NCBI GenBank assembly: GCA_035772405.1
Contig: JAYKKM010000439.1
Span: forward strand, 391,001-455,000
Reading direction: 5' to 3'
DNA: 64,000 nucleotides
From: Chrysogorgia sp. JL179-B06
Taxonomy: Eukaryota > Cnidaria > Anthozoa > Scleralcyonacea > Chrysogorgiidae
The position numbers were made by a program, and so were the translations under genes. A model generated the notes under the pieces. The model was not told the origin of the DNA and made no database searches. It worked only from the letters and a program-made list of their open reading frames with translations. Positions within the stretch are counted from its first letter, which is position 1; every line of letters starts with the position of its first letter. Positions 21,696 to 32,643 of this stretch are shown here, one piece after another.

Positions 21696-24600
21696 GTATG
21701 TTTTAACTTTTAATTTAGTTTATGTATTAAAACTTTGTTAAAAATATTAAAGCCCTGCGGCTGGCCAGCATATTAAACACGAAGAAAAGGCATAAAAACC
21801 GCATCATAATTAAAGTTTTAATAAGATCTAACGTTTGTTGTCTACATCACAAATATTTATGCTGGGCTTTAATATTTTTAATAAAGTTACACTTGCCACC
21901 TGGTCAATGTCTGGCTAAATACAATTGTACATGCAGTGTATAAAAGTGTACATATAATTGCTAAAAACACTTTAGTTTTAGTTACTGTAATATTTGCAAA
22001 TGTTTTAAAGATCCATGTACTACCATAACATCAAAACAAGATAATTATACTAGAAATACGAATTCGCAACAACCCCTCGCCCAATTGCTGTTTGAAACTT
22101 ACAGTACAGTACTTATTTTAGTTCTAAATTACTTGAATTAGATAATAGCCACTTCATTTGCCAAACTACAGTTAATAAATTTTCAGTGGACAATATCTCT
22201 CAGAGCTTTGTATTGTCTGAATTTAATTGTTTCATAGGACATCAAAATAAATACATGCAGCCCAATTAAACTTTTTAATTTTTGAGTGCAGCAACAGAAT
22301 AGTGGGGGTCTACTGCTGTTTCTACCATCAATCACTAAGAAAGAAATTACTTTTATCACAATATCGATGACTCACAAAATAATCAATGCAGTATTTTGTA
22401 TATAGACACCAATGGCTGTTGAAGGAAGAAAGTGCATCTCTATCATACAATGATGCAAATGTAGGGGTCCATTCAAATTAGATTTACTAAGACGTATTAG
22501 GGATTCTACTCCAATTGTTGGTGTGGATAGATTATATACAGTAGTTTGGTAATTCTACCCACATTGGACTACTGTGATGTGGAGCTGGCAGGAATACATA
22601 ATCAGAGGTCTCTAAGCATGTCAGGGAAACTGATCTTTCCTAAGTCGGGACTTGAAACTGATTGGTTAATAGAAATCCCAAGTTTTGTACCTCATTGTGT
22701 AATGCTAGTTAGGAAATTCCATGGCATTTTAACATCATATCTACCAGTAAAGAGCTATTTTCCATGTTTCAATTAATCTGTTCATACATGTTATAGCACC
22801 ATTACCTATTACCTTAATTGACAATAATATGTGAAGGATATACAACTTTTGAGTTAAAATTACTTTTTGTAACATTGTACTGTACATTTGTGAATATGTG
22901 TTCAAATTTGTAACAACTGTAATTTGTTAGAAAACAAGACCCCCATATATTGATACCAGTGTACTGTTAGCATTGAAGGGGCTATCTAATACTATCTAAT
23001 ACTACTAATAATAATGCATTAACAATAATACTACTAATAATAATGCCTAATGCAGATTGCAGATACCATATTTGCCATGTAACAAAGCATATATATGGCA
23101 TTGTGTACTATAGTATCTAAATTATATCACTGTGCACATATATATTATAACCTACATTCAGAATGCCATGCCTAGTCTGCTTGTCGACAATGATCTAGCT
23201 AACACACATAGTAGTGACAGTGTCAACATACCCTATGTGAACATAATAATAATAAGCTGTATTTTACATTGACAGAATAAGTTGTGACCCACTAGGCCAG
23301 CTAAGTATATTTGTAGGTCTAACATGTTCCATAATGGGTGGAGTACTGTAAACACAGATTATATATGGAATACATGCCAGTATACAAAACATGGACGTCA
23401 AGATCATATCGTCAGAAACATAATATTCCTGGTTGAAAAAATTATAACCTTCTTATTGCCAGTGACGGCCTCTAACCATTGAGATTCAGATGGAGAGAGG
23501 TTACAATGATGCACTGGTTCTAATGATATATGTACTGCCTATGCACAGCAGTTACTATATATTTCAGTAATGACTGGGTGTGTTAATATATACACTGCTG
23601 TTATATCAATAGAATCAGTACATCAATGTAACGTTCACTCACCATCTGAGTCTTGGTAGCTCAATGGTCAGAGCATCTCACTGGAAATCAGAAAGTTATC
23701 CCCGTCCGGGACACAGAATAATTTTTCTGAGGATATGATCTCGCTTGACAATCATCCATGTACTGTATCGTCTGTTTCCCCCCAAGCTCTCCTTTATTCA
23801 CTACAGCAGTGTATATATTAAGTATGCTACAAAATTGTAGGCCAGGCCCAGGTCATATAAACACAGCAATAGTATGCATGTTTATTCACCCTAAACTACT
23901 GTATATATAGGCTAATTATCAAGCATATAGTATTTATAGTTTTAATCAAATAATAAACATACTGTACATGCAATTCCAAAATTTGTACTACCACTTACTA
24001 TTCTGCAGTATTATAAAGAACAAATGGTATATATTTTAAACAGGCTAGGACTCATGGCCATTCATAACAATGGCAAAAAGTAAAAAAGCACTGAACTGAA
24101 CTTAACCGAAGGTAATGGCTACTCGTACGGTAGCCGTACGACGCTATAGTCTCTTAGAATTCAACGAAATGCGGGTAAATATCACCAAAATCCTAAACCT
24201 AACCCTAATCCTAACCAAATTGCATACCCTAACCAAAAAAAACTATGCAGAAAAGGCAAATTAATTGCTCAACACAGACGGACCGGTGAGTCGCCGTGAC
24301 AATCACAATGTACATATTAAATTATAATAGTCCTTTTACCTTTTACTTGTGTCTGTCTTTGATTATCTTGTCCTTCAACACTACAGTTTCTGCTTGAAAT
24401 CAGCTGATAATGTCTAACCATGAATAGATAGACTGGATAGGAAACTAAGATCACGTGCGACGTTTCCAGCATGCTGATTGGTTTATGCACCAGTTGATGG
24501 CGTTTGGTCGCGTGAAAACCTAGTTGCAAATCGTGACGTAACAAAAACACCATAAATCGCAACGTTTAGCGATAATACAGCTAAAAATTACAGTCAAACT

Positions 24601-27600
24601 GCCAAAAAATATCACATGCCACTTTACGATGGAATATCCGACTACCATTACTCATTTTAGGCGAAAAGATCCAACTTTAGACGGTGAAAAACGCGTCCCA
24701 AATTTCAACTAAAACAACGGTAGTTTTGCGACGCTAGTTTCTTCACCACAAAACGAAAACAGCTGAAACAAAGACGAACAACATTTACCTCGATCATTTG
24801 GTCGTGGCTTAGGCAGGTTTGTAAGACGATGAAACATTTTGGAATCTCAATATAGCTACTATGAATGCGAAAATATGGACACGTCGAAGAGAAACTCAGT
24901 AAAATCTGTGTATTCGTGACATCTTCGTGACATCACGAATTGCAACTAGGTTTCCACTACTATCCAGTCTATTTACTATCCATGGTCTAACTAATGTTAG
25001 ACAAAATGGCTGGTTTTTATGGCAATATAAATTTCGCCGTCGGCAAATGGCGGCTTTCTTCCGGAAAGCGGTTTGTCGCGCTGGCGTCAATTTAAATTTA
25101 AATTACGCCAAATTTAACGCACAAAAAAACCGTTTCAATACCGTTTCAATTTTTGCATTCGCAATCATGAGACGGTTGCAATTTAAATATAATTCCAATG
25201 CCGAGGTCTACCAATCAGCTTCTGTCTATATCTAGTTACCAGGGCCACATTTTCCGATGACGCGCATGAGGACGGTTGATCATATATATATATATATATA
25301 TATACCTATAAACTGGATCCTAGATCTAGGATATATATCGCGTGATAAGGGACTAAACGCCGGTCGATATTAGCACCCTCAGGCCTTCGGCCGGCGCTTC
25401 GCGCCGGGCGAGGGGATTATTACAACAGTACTAATATTACTTGAACCAGCAAGATGTTGCAGAATTTATCACATTTAATTGCGATTAGATATTTATTCTT
25501 GCATTAATAACAATCCGGTGTGAAGGCACTGTACTTCACAAGCCGGAAAAGCACACTACAAATTTGGAGGGTCACAGTCCCAGGGGATCTCTTGAGCCGT
25601 ACATTACCTTCCGCTACCCCACCAGGGGGGTGATGGTGTGGTTGACCTTACACTACCTCTGAGCTTCCACGGGCCAGTGGCAGTCCTACAAGATGCCAAG
25701 GCCTGGCCCTCCTGTAATTTGCCAAGGCCTGGCCTTTCCATGTGGCCCTGGCCAATAATCGGTACTGCCAGGTTAGGTCCTTTGTGGTGTTTGTTGCGCG
25801 GCTGAGAAAACCCCTCACCCCCCCCGGTCTACAAGTCACACTACCGAAGTAGTGGACCGGAATTACAAATTCACTTACCGACTAGTCTCCCAAACAAAAG
25901 TAAAAACACATGCAATACAGTCACAACAGACACACAATGTACACAAAGGACACACATGATGGAAGCCATAAGGCACCTGTGCAGTACAAGGACAATTATA
26001 AGAAATCACATTCGATTTAGCGCCGCTCTCGATTAAGTGCCGCTCTCGATTAAGCGCTGCATCCAGAAGCAGGATAATTTAATAAGCGCCGCTCTTGATT
26101 AAGCCGCTCTCAATTAAGCGCTGCATCCAGAAGCAGGATAATTTAATAAGTGCCGCTCTCGATTAAGTGCCGCACGTTAGAAAAAGATGAATCAGCAAAA
26201 AAACACAAACCGATACACAAGCCCTGGAGTCAAGGTCGCGAGGTACTTCGATCGCAGCTGTCCATCCTAAAAGAGACGGACACAAATCCCTTTGAAGTTT
26301 CTGATTCAGATGTCGAAGATGCCTCTGATCCACATCTATGGATAGATGACGATGAAGAAGGCGATGACCAGGACGTTGACATTCTTTTTGGAATTTATTG
26401 TGCTATTGGGTATTACGAAAATTATTGGGTTAAATTTATTGGGTTTTTCTATGGATAATTAAAGTTGTGTTATGAGCATTTTATCAACTTTTTTTAATAA
26501 GTGCCAGTATCACCTAGTGGTAAGCCAGGGAAAGCAAGACACGCTTCGGTATCCCTTGGTAGGATGCAATAACGTACAGCCAGGTTACAGCTAATCTAAA
26601 AGCTGTACCTAGGAACCTCGTCCCCGGAAAACATAAAAACTTGTAAGAGTACACGCAATAACAAGGAGTCGCACTGCGATAATCTGCCATCACGGAAATA
26701 AGTGAATGGCAGAAGGAACTGGAACAACTTGCCCCGAGGTAACCTAGGAAAAAACCCTGGTAACCCCAAAAGTAACCTGAAAATTTTGAAATCTAGAGTC
26801 TCTGAAATGCCATTCCCTGCACTTTGAGGAGGGGGGCTTTTGCCGAAAATCAGATGGTAAAAAAGTGTGATGTAAAGTATAAATGAAAAAGACAAATGTG
26901 GTTTTAATAAACTTTTTAAATTCATCGATGTTTCAGGCTCGGTTTCAGGCTATTTAATTCACCATAGTATTCCTGCCCGGAATTTGATCAACATGTTAAG
27001 TAGCAATAAGTAGCATAGCTAATTCCAAACTTCAAAATAGGAGAATATATAGAATCAACATTACATGTACTAATTGCGATCATAACACAAAGACACAAAA
27101 TGTCTAGACGTCCGTTCGCATATTATGGTTTGATCAACAAAGTATTTATGAATGTCTGTTTCCCACGATATGATAATTTAGTCCACTTTCATAAAACTGG
27201 ATTTCCTGTTTTCATCCTTATTTATTGCAATATTTCCTGCCAGAAATTGCAAAATTTCCTGGCATTTCCTATTAAAATATGACTTAAAAATCTCAGCAAA
27301 CAGTATCTTTCGCACATTTGTCATTTTTTTTAACAAATTATTTTTTCAACCGCTACCCATTTGAGTTGAGCCTGCGAGCGATTCCCGAGCAATTTCCGAA
27401 TCGTACAGAGCGATTTCCGAAGTTGATGCGATTTGCGAAACGCCGCCAATTGAAGGCCCAAATCAAATTGCCAGCGTTTGAAAACTCTATGATAGGTAGC
27501 TTTCTTGTATATTCAACATTTTACTAGTTACTACGCCACACATAGACTATTTTAAAGCCCCAATGGTTGGAATCTCAGAATTTCCAGCCATTATTCTGGC

Positions 27601-30600
27601 AATTCATTATATTTCCTGCCAATTTCCTTCCAAAAAGGATTTCCTGCCATTTTTCCTGCCAGAGCCCAATATTTCCTTTTGCCAGGAAATTTCCTGGCAA
27701 GTGGAATCACATGGTTTCTCGACTCACTAGCAGTGCTGGCAAGCTCCGAAACTAGTTCGCAATCTTTACCCAAGAGAAATTGATATCGTGCGTTTGACTC
27801 GCGGTGGCGCGACTGCATCTAAACCACTGACCATATAATAAACTAATGAAAATAATTATAATAAAGATGGCACTACCACAACTTGGAAATGCAAAAATCA
27901 TGTCTGCATCTTTTTCCCCTATTACCAAATGAAAGATAGTTATATGAATGATAGTTAATTATTATTAAAGAAGTTATGTAAAAATATTATAATATTTATG
28001 TTATATATATATCGAACATTGTAAAATTCTTCTCGTTGTTCTCTGAAGAAAGTAGAATGGGTCAGGCACGCGGCCAGTTGCAATGAGAGATTCAGCGTGA
28101 GCACCATCATGTAAACATGATTTAACTTTACTCGGTCTGATCTGGTCATCTGGAGGCTAAAGGGCCATTTATAATTCTTTCCACTTCTTTTCTCCACAAT
28201 TTGAATTGCGAGGAACTCGCATAATGAAATAAATAGCGTCTTTCCTCTGTTCCTTCGCAATACGATCCTTAGGTTTTGCAAAAATACGACCCAACGTTCA
28301 AAAAACTTTTTAAAGCCAGAGTAGCGCTAAACTATAATGTCTTATTCAATTGAAGATCAGCATTAATTTGACAAAACCAATTCTAGATTTACGTATACCT
28401 GTAAACAGTCATATATAATATTTGACATCTGTTGCTGATGTTACAAACAAAAAACAGTTGCCAAAGCTGTATCACAGATTTGCATAACATTTTTCTTAAA
28501 GGACTTGCAAAGCTGATATTAGTACAAGCTTACAAGTTGGCTTGTCTCCGTAGTCCGTACATGTATAATCTCGTATAATGTGAACATTATCATGGTCTTA
28601 ATGTTGTTACATACTTTTGATAGCTTGTCATCAACTTGGTGAATTTTATCAAACTGTTGGGAGAACTGCTTCAAAAGCAAGTGATGTCTTCAAAACAACA
28701 TGTGAAGAATTGGATTTCCCACAAAGTTGTTTTTCACTGGGTATCATGCACTTGACAAATAAAGGTATTTCTCAAAACACCCCTGGTGTATTACTGCTAT
28801 AATGTGTTATACACTGCTCACTGCTGTATAGTGAATGTGGGAGAGTTTGGAGTAGACAGATGATACATGGACGATTGTCAAGCTCATATCCTCAGAAAAA
28901 TTATTCTGAGTCCTGGACAGGAATCGAACCTGTAACCTTCTGATTGCCGGTGAGACGCTCTGACCATTGAGCTACCGAGACTCAGATGGAGAGCGAAGGT
29001 TACGATGTACTGGTTCGATTGATATATGTATATTCACTACAGCAGTGTATACATTAACACATCCAAGAATTACCAATATTAATTAATATTAGAGAGGATT
29101 TATTATAGTCAAATGACTCAAATACATATATGGAAAAAGTGACTGCCCCAACTGGGAATCGAACCCTGGTCTCCGAATCAACGTTTCGGCGCTCTAACCT
29201 TTGAGCAATTGAGACACGGTCAGTGATTTCTCCATATACATATTAAATTCACTCGACACCAACAGGCAGACATCGCATCTAACCATAATGTGTAGCAAGG
29301 TCGTTCGAGCGCACTAGCTATACTGCCGCATATAGGCAGTACATATATCAATCGAACCAGTACATCATTGTAACCTTCGCTATCTATCTGAGTCTCGGTA
29401 GCTCAATGGTCAGAGCGTCTCACCGGCAATCAGAAGGTTACAGGTTTGATTCCTGTCTGGGACTCTTGGGACGCTAATAGCTTACTTGACCTTCAGATTT
29501 TCGGATCTCGGATTTTCGGATGATAGTTATATATACGCTTCCGTAAAGTAAAGCAAGAAGGTCAAGTAAGAGAAATTGTAGTAAACAGTAAATATAGTAG
29601 GCAGTTAGTATAAATATGAAAATATAGCTGGGAGGTTATTTGGTTATTAACATGAAGTATATACGAAGAAAAAAATAGAAAAACGCAGCCGAAATCTAGA
29701 TTCTGGCTATCACTGTAGCCCGAATAATCAGTTGCTCAGTAAAGCGCTTGGCTAATTTCAGGATTTTTTCTATCACAATTCACAATGCCTGATTATGTAT
29801 TATGTATATAATTATTTTACTAATATATTGTATAATATCTCTAGATTAGACTTGGATAAAGTCCGTCTCTCCAAAGGGTTGGGGGATTCAGGACCTCCGC
29901 AGAGGCTTCTTGCGCTTTTTTTAGAGTTTGGGCAGCACGGGCTTCTCTCCACGCGTCCCCAAAACACCCTGTGAGCCTAATACAAGCGAATAGCCCATAC
30001 TACAAATAAAAGCGCATGAAGCCTCTGCGGAGGAGAGTGGAGAAGAGCGGACTTGGTTCACCTGCAGCGAGCCAAGATTTACCGACCTGATTTTGGGTTG
30101 GAGGCGTGTCTGTTCAGTGTTCATTTCAATCGGTGATATAGTTTAAGTTTGCGTGCTTTAATATATTCGAAGATGAATTATGGTATTAGTTATGGATTAG
30201 GTTTTCTTAGATACCAACATATCGCAGTATAAAGTAGTGTTTTTTATTAGGAAATGAAATCGACATGGCCACTCCCATATAAACGTCAATCATCTTTCCC
30301 ACCAAAATTGCATAAATTATGATAATTAGATTCAAAACGCTGCAAGGGGACCAAGTCTGTCTCTCTACATATGTACAAGGTATTGACGTAATATATGAAA
30401 CACGAGCAGTGGCGGCACTACGTGGGTGTGGACCCCGGTGCGAGAAAAAATGTTGGCCCCCCTCCCACAAAGTGACGAGGTACATGGGTCTGGGTGATTC
30501 TCCGCTGGAAAATTTTTGAATTTAGGGTCTCTGAAATGGTATTTCCTGCATTTTGAGAGCGCTTTTGAGTAAATTCTAAAGACCACAAATCACTTTTTTG

Positions 30601-31952
30601 TAGTGTATCCATTATGTTTAAGAAAACATTAATAATAGCGCCATTAATAAAGAGGCTGCCGGATGGGCCCCCTCAGCCCATGGGCCCCGGTGCGGCGCAC
30701 CGTTTGCACACCCGTAGTGCCGCCACTGAACACGAGGAAGAGTGTTTCATCAGGATATCCAAACACCGATGTTCCCGCCTGGTGTTTCAATTGCCACAAA
30801 TTTTAAAAGTCATTTGCTGGGCTTTAATCTTTATTTTTAAATTACTTTTCCGAGTGTTTCATATTACATCTCAAACAAATCAGTATTTTAAGAGAAAATC
30901 GAGGTGAAAGTTAGCTTAATTTATGTCATTTCTTCCTCTGATATCCAAACCTCCGTCTCGGTGCCGATTTCCTTTGTTTTCGGCTCATGAATTATTAATG
31001 AGTTTGAGATGAGCAAATACAAGGCATTGCAAATACATTGCCCTCGTACCAGCCCACTGCATGTGGGATTGTCTGAGCGCATGCGTCTAATAGTCAATTT
31101 CTAATCCCACATGCTTAGTTTATCTCACTATTTTACTAAATCTCCCCAAGTAGGGGAGTGGATGCGGTGGGGGTTAGGACCTTTGGGGTCGGTTACAATC
31201 CAATTAGCAAGGAGGCTGGTACGAGGGTGCAACGTGACAGCTATTTGTGCGTTAATAGCGCTCCGTCGAGATGACGTCAGTACCGATGTTTGTCCGCTTT
31301 TACCCATAATTCTTGCGGCCATAACAAAAGAAATAGCTCATTTGCAATAATTTGTGAGTCAAATTTGGTTTGTTTGTCCGCTTTTTGAGCTATTAATAGC
31401 ATGGCGACTCTACGAGAGATTGATCCAAGTCTATCTCTTGATATACATAAGCCCATTCAGCAACAAGGCTGGTATCCGAAATATACATCAAAATACATGC
31501 ATATATCTAATATTATCTCTCGTGATATATCTCTTGTATCTCATACAGAACAACGAAAACCAGATGAAGCGTTAAGATTGTTTAACAAAGCCTGCGACAG
31601 AGACATTCTTGGGGCATGTAATAATGCTGGGCTACTTTACCAAAAAGGAGAAAAGCATTTCAATATCCGCAAAGACATGAAGAAAGCCATCGAGTGTTTT
31701 TCTAAAGCTTGTGAAGGAAACTTTAGAAATGGATGTTTCAATCTTAGTATAATTTATTTGACTGGACACCATGGTGTGACCAAGGATATGGAAAAAGCAT
31801 TAGAGTATTCTGTAAAAAGTTGTAATCTAGGGCATCCTTGGGGTTGTGTTAATGCCAGTAGAATGTATTCACAAGGTGATGGTGTAGAGATAAACCGAAA
31901 TTTAGCTGAGAAATTTAAGAAACTAGCAAAGGAAAACAGTGGAAAAGGATGA
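21578..31952 (+). CDS. COA7: COA7 (Sel1-repeat complex IV assembly factor), three exons
   Basis: Exons join 21578-21695, 28624-28764 and 31549-31952. Both introns are phase 1 with GT-AG ends, and the product is 220 aa, near the 231 aa of the human protein. COA7 is a mitochondrial intermembrane-space protein required for cytochrome c oxidase assembly. It is built of Sel1-like helical repeats held by cysteine pairs. Here the pairs recur once per repeat with 7-8 residues between the cysteines: CYGSRKKESC across exons 1-2, CEELDFPQSC, CDRDILGAC, CEGNFRNGC and CNLGHPWGC. The C-terminal NASRMYSQGDGV matches human NASRMYKLGDGV. The introns (6.9 and 2.8 kb) contain SINEs, MITEs and LINE debris but no interruption of the exons. 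Confidence 0.92.
21700..22500. repeat. COA7 intron 1, diverged long repeat copy 2
   Basis: Positions about 22045-22480 repeat, in the same order, blocks from 9945-11110 (tactagaaatacg, attgtttcata, atcactaagaaagaaa). The rest is unique intronic sequence. Confidence 0.5.
22500..23045 (+). pseudogene. Decayed LINE 3' end
   Basis: The translation near 22546-22600 contains ILPTLDYCDVELAGIHN, the thumb-region signature of CR1/L2-like LINEs. It is followed by a stretch resembling the LHGLAPxYL region (KFHGILTSYLP). The segment ends with a tail of ctatctaatac and aataat repeats at about 22985-23045. No catalytic core is present, so this is a 5'-truncated dead copy. Confidence 0.5.
23460..23830. repeat. 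tRNA-derived SINEs, opposed pair in COA7 intron 1
   Basis: A plus-strand SINE at 23648-23830 has the A box (TGGTAGCTCAATGG) and a decayed B box, followed by a body (gaggatatgatctcgcttga) and an end near agcagtgtatatatta. A minus-strand partial copy lies at 23460-23540 (antisense gccagtgacggcctctaacc). Confidence 0.65.
23831..24411. other. Intronic stretch with degenerate telomere-like motifs
   Basis: Nothing gene-like. At 24190-24236 there are several cctaaccctaatcctaacc-type motifs, too degenerate and short to be a telomere. Their orientation is CCCTAA on the + strand. Confidence 0.4.
24412..24991. mobile_element. Inverted-repeat MITE of about 580 bp
   Basis: The left end gtctaaccatgaatagatag, then actggatag, is complementary to the right end at 24950-24991 (ctatccagtctatttactat, catggtctaac). 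Inner parts (aaaacctagttgcaaatcgtgac and its complement) also pair. There is no coding capacity. Confidence 0.6.
25225..25425. repeat. Dispersed repeat, copy 2 (uninterrupted)
   Basis: It contains (TA)n at 25282-25304, then ggatcctagatc, cgcgtgataagggactaaac and a GC-rich palindromic end (cggccggcgcttcgcgccgg). It is the counterpart of 20060-20575. Confidence 0.7.
25500..25870. other. GC-rich unclassified stretch
   Basis: Composition jumps to GC-rich, with ggcctggcc motifs and a C9 run. The minus-strand ORF at 25648-25839 has no recognisable product. It is probably a transposon fragment or an old retroelement; I cannot assign it. Confidence 0.35.
25985..26170. repeat. Tandem repeat of gccgctctcgattaag units
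   Basis: A unit of about 70 bp containing gccgctctcgattaagcgc and gcatccagaagcaggataat is repeated about 2.5 times. GCGCCGCTCTCGATTAAGCGCC-like ends are seen in Tigger/pogo elements, and the following ORF supports that link. Confidence 0.6.
26185..26480 (+). pseudogene. C-terminal remnant of a pogo/Tigger-like transposase
   Basis: An open frame with a basic stretch (KHKPIHKPWSQG) and an acidic end (EVSDSDVEDASDPHLWID followed by DDEEGDDQ) ending at 26458. Acidic C-termini are typical of pogo/Tigger transposases, and the upstream repeats resemble their ends. No helix-turn-helix or DDE motif is present, so the family call is tentative. Confidence 0.35.
26481..28623. other. COA7 intron 1, 3' part
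   Basis: No exon. A region related to the hAT MITE at 30407 lies near 26780-26880 (gtctctgaaatgcca, ttccctgcactttga). At 27225-27700 the motif tttcctgcca and its complement recur about eight times with spacing variation. The rest is unique. Confidence 0.4.
28624..28764 (+). CDS. COA7: COA7 exon 2
   Basis: The acceptor is acttttgatag and the donor is aaag followed by gtattt, a 141-bp phase-1 to phase-1 exon. It encodes CHQLGEFYQTVGRTASKASD, then VFKTTCEELDFPQSCFSLGI. This aligns with the second Sel1-like repeat of human COA7 (CYRLVDYLEG, CEENQHSDSCYKLG). Its single-base carry-over completes Ser with exon 1 and Glu with exon 3. Confidence 0.9.
28810..29050 (-). repeat. tRNA-derived SINE, full-length, minus strand
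   Basis: On the minus strand the head reads GAGTCTCGGTAGCTCAATGG, then a B box GGTTCGATTCC. The 7-bp acceptor-like and 5-bp T-arm stems pair, but the anticodon stem does not. The body contains gaggatatgagcttgacaat. The ends are tgttatacactgct and agcagtgtatacattaac, inverted copies that make it look like a SINE framed by a small foldback. Confidence 0.7.
29128..29245 (-). repeat. Second tRNA-derived SINE type, minus strand
   Basis: On the minus strand: TTGCTCAAAGGTTAGAGCG, a perfect 5-bp anticodon-like stem (CCGAA/TTCGG) with loop ACGTTGA, then GGGTTCGATTCCC. Position 33 is C instead of U, and the acceptor stem is poor, so it is a SINE head and not a working tRNA. A sister copy lies at 37262-37340. 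Confidence 0.6.
29340..29480 (+). repeat. tRNA-derived SINE, plus strand
   Basis: The sequence tctcggtagctcaatggtca, then agaaggttacaggtttgatt, is the same family as 28810-29050 in opposite orientation. The body after the B box is truncated. Confidence 0.65.
29857..30052. mobile_element. Foldback element of about 195 bp
   Basis: The left aagtccgtctctcc and cctccgcagaggcttc are complementary to the right gaagcctctgcggagg and agcggactt. There is no ORF of note. Confidence 0.6.
30407..30728. mobile_element. hAT-type MITE, copy 1
   Basis: The ends are CAGTGGCGGCACTACG and its reverse complement. A perfect 8-bp duplication aacacgag flanks it (30399-30406, 30729-30736). It contains two runs (ggcccccctcccacaaag, ggccccctcagcccatgg). 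A sister copy is at 58116-58430 with its own 8-bp duplication. Confidence 0.9.
30740..31548. other. COA7 intron 2, 3' part
   Basis: Nothing gene-like. A dispersed repeat (gatttcctttgttttcggct, catgaattattaatgag) at about 30965-31005 recurs near 43805-43850. Inverted copies of gcatgtgggatt lie at about 31059 and 31102. Confidence 0.4.
31549..31952 (+). CDS. COA7: COA7 exon 3 (terminal)
   Basis: The acceptor is ctcatacag. The exon runs 404 bp to TGA and carries three Sel1-like repeats: EALRLFNKACDRDILGACNN, then KAIECFSKACEGNFRNGCFN, then KALEYSVKSCNLGHPWGCVN. It ends with a lysine-rich tail (KFKKLAKENSGKG). The open frame extends upstream of the acceptor to 31401, but that part has no similarity and lies in the intron. 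Confidence 0.92.
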
Positions 31953-31978
31953 CGAAATTTTGTCTTTTTAACAATATG

Positions 31979-32056
31979 CTGTATGATTTATTTAAATTAT
32001 ATTTTTAATAACACGGCTTTTTCGTCGTTATATTGGATATACGTGTGCCAGCTTGA
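31979..32056. repeat. Repeat in COA7 3' flank, copy 1
   Basis: The stretch tgtatgatttatttaaatta, then aataacacggctttttc and gttatattggatatacgtgt, is repeated at 33543-33620 in the same orientation with few changes. Confidence 0.65.
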
Positions 32057-32241
32057 TTAACCAATTTTTGTGACCTGAATGAATGATTGATTGCAGGGAT
32101 GTTTCACGTCGAAACTGCCGGGGTAATCGATAGTCGGAAAGCTTCGTGTACTTCGAAGCACCCTTCTTCCTGGTAGTCGTGATTCGAGCGAAATATCCTA
32201 AGAGATTCTCGACAACCATCTAAAAACCTTGTCGTTTAGAC

Positions 32242-32643
32242 ATGTTTAGACTCGGATTGATTGTACGATTGTTTCTGATGATATTTGTCTTTTTTCATCA
32301 CATTTGTAAAAATACCACAGCCGCTTCCATAGTTATGAGTCCAGGAGATATTTACAGCAAAAATAGATACACTCATGTCAACTTTTTGAAAATTGGTAAC
32401 ACCTTAAAAAGCAACATTTGGTGGACCCTCAGCTACAGTACTAGAACTAGAAAAGTAACTTCAGAAAATTTACCAAGAAATCGCAACAAGATAGTTCACG
32501 TACATCACCGTTATAAAAATGATTTTATGAAAATGACGTATTTTTATCAGATTACAACTACCAAACTGTTTGTAAACATGTTTATGTTTAATTGGAAAGG
32601 TTCATTATGTAAGAGTCTAAAACTACTTATAGTCCTAATATAG
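32242..32643 (+). CDS. Unrecognised ORF with signal-peptide-like start
   Basis: A 133-codon ORF begins MFRLGLIVRLFLMIFVFFHH, which looks like a signal peptide or membrane segment. A lysine/arginine-rich remainder of no recognised family follows. It has no splice or homology support. It may be a chance ORF. Confidence 0.15.
   Translation: MFRLGLIVRLFLMIFVFFHHICKNTTAASIVMSPGDIYSKNRYTHVNFLKIGNTLKSNIWWTLSYSTRTRKVTSENLPRNRNKIVHVHHRYKNDFMKMTYFYQITTTKLFVNMFMFNWKGSLCKSLKLLIVLI

Noticed and set aside
24190..24236. True telomere or chromosome end
   Set aside because: Only a few degenerate CCCTAA motifs inside unique sequence; similar short runs occur in transposon loops.
28900..29470. Functional tRNA genes
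   Set aside because: A and B boxes are present, but anticodon stems or position 33 and acceptor stems are defective, and the same heads occur with a SINE body at several places.
31401..31548. Upstream extension of the COA7 terminal ORF with its own ATG
   Set aside because: It has no similarity to COA7, lies upstream of a good acceptor, and exons 1-2 join in phase at 31549.
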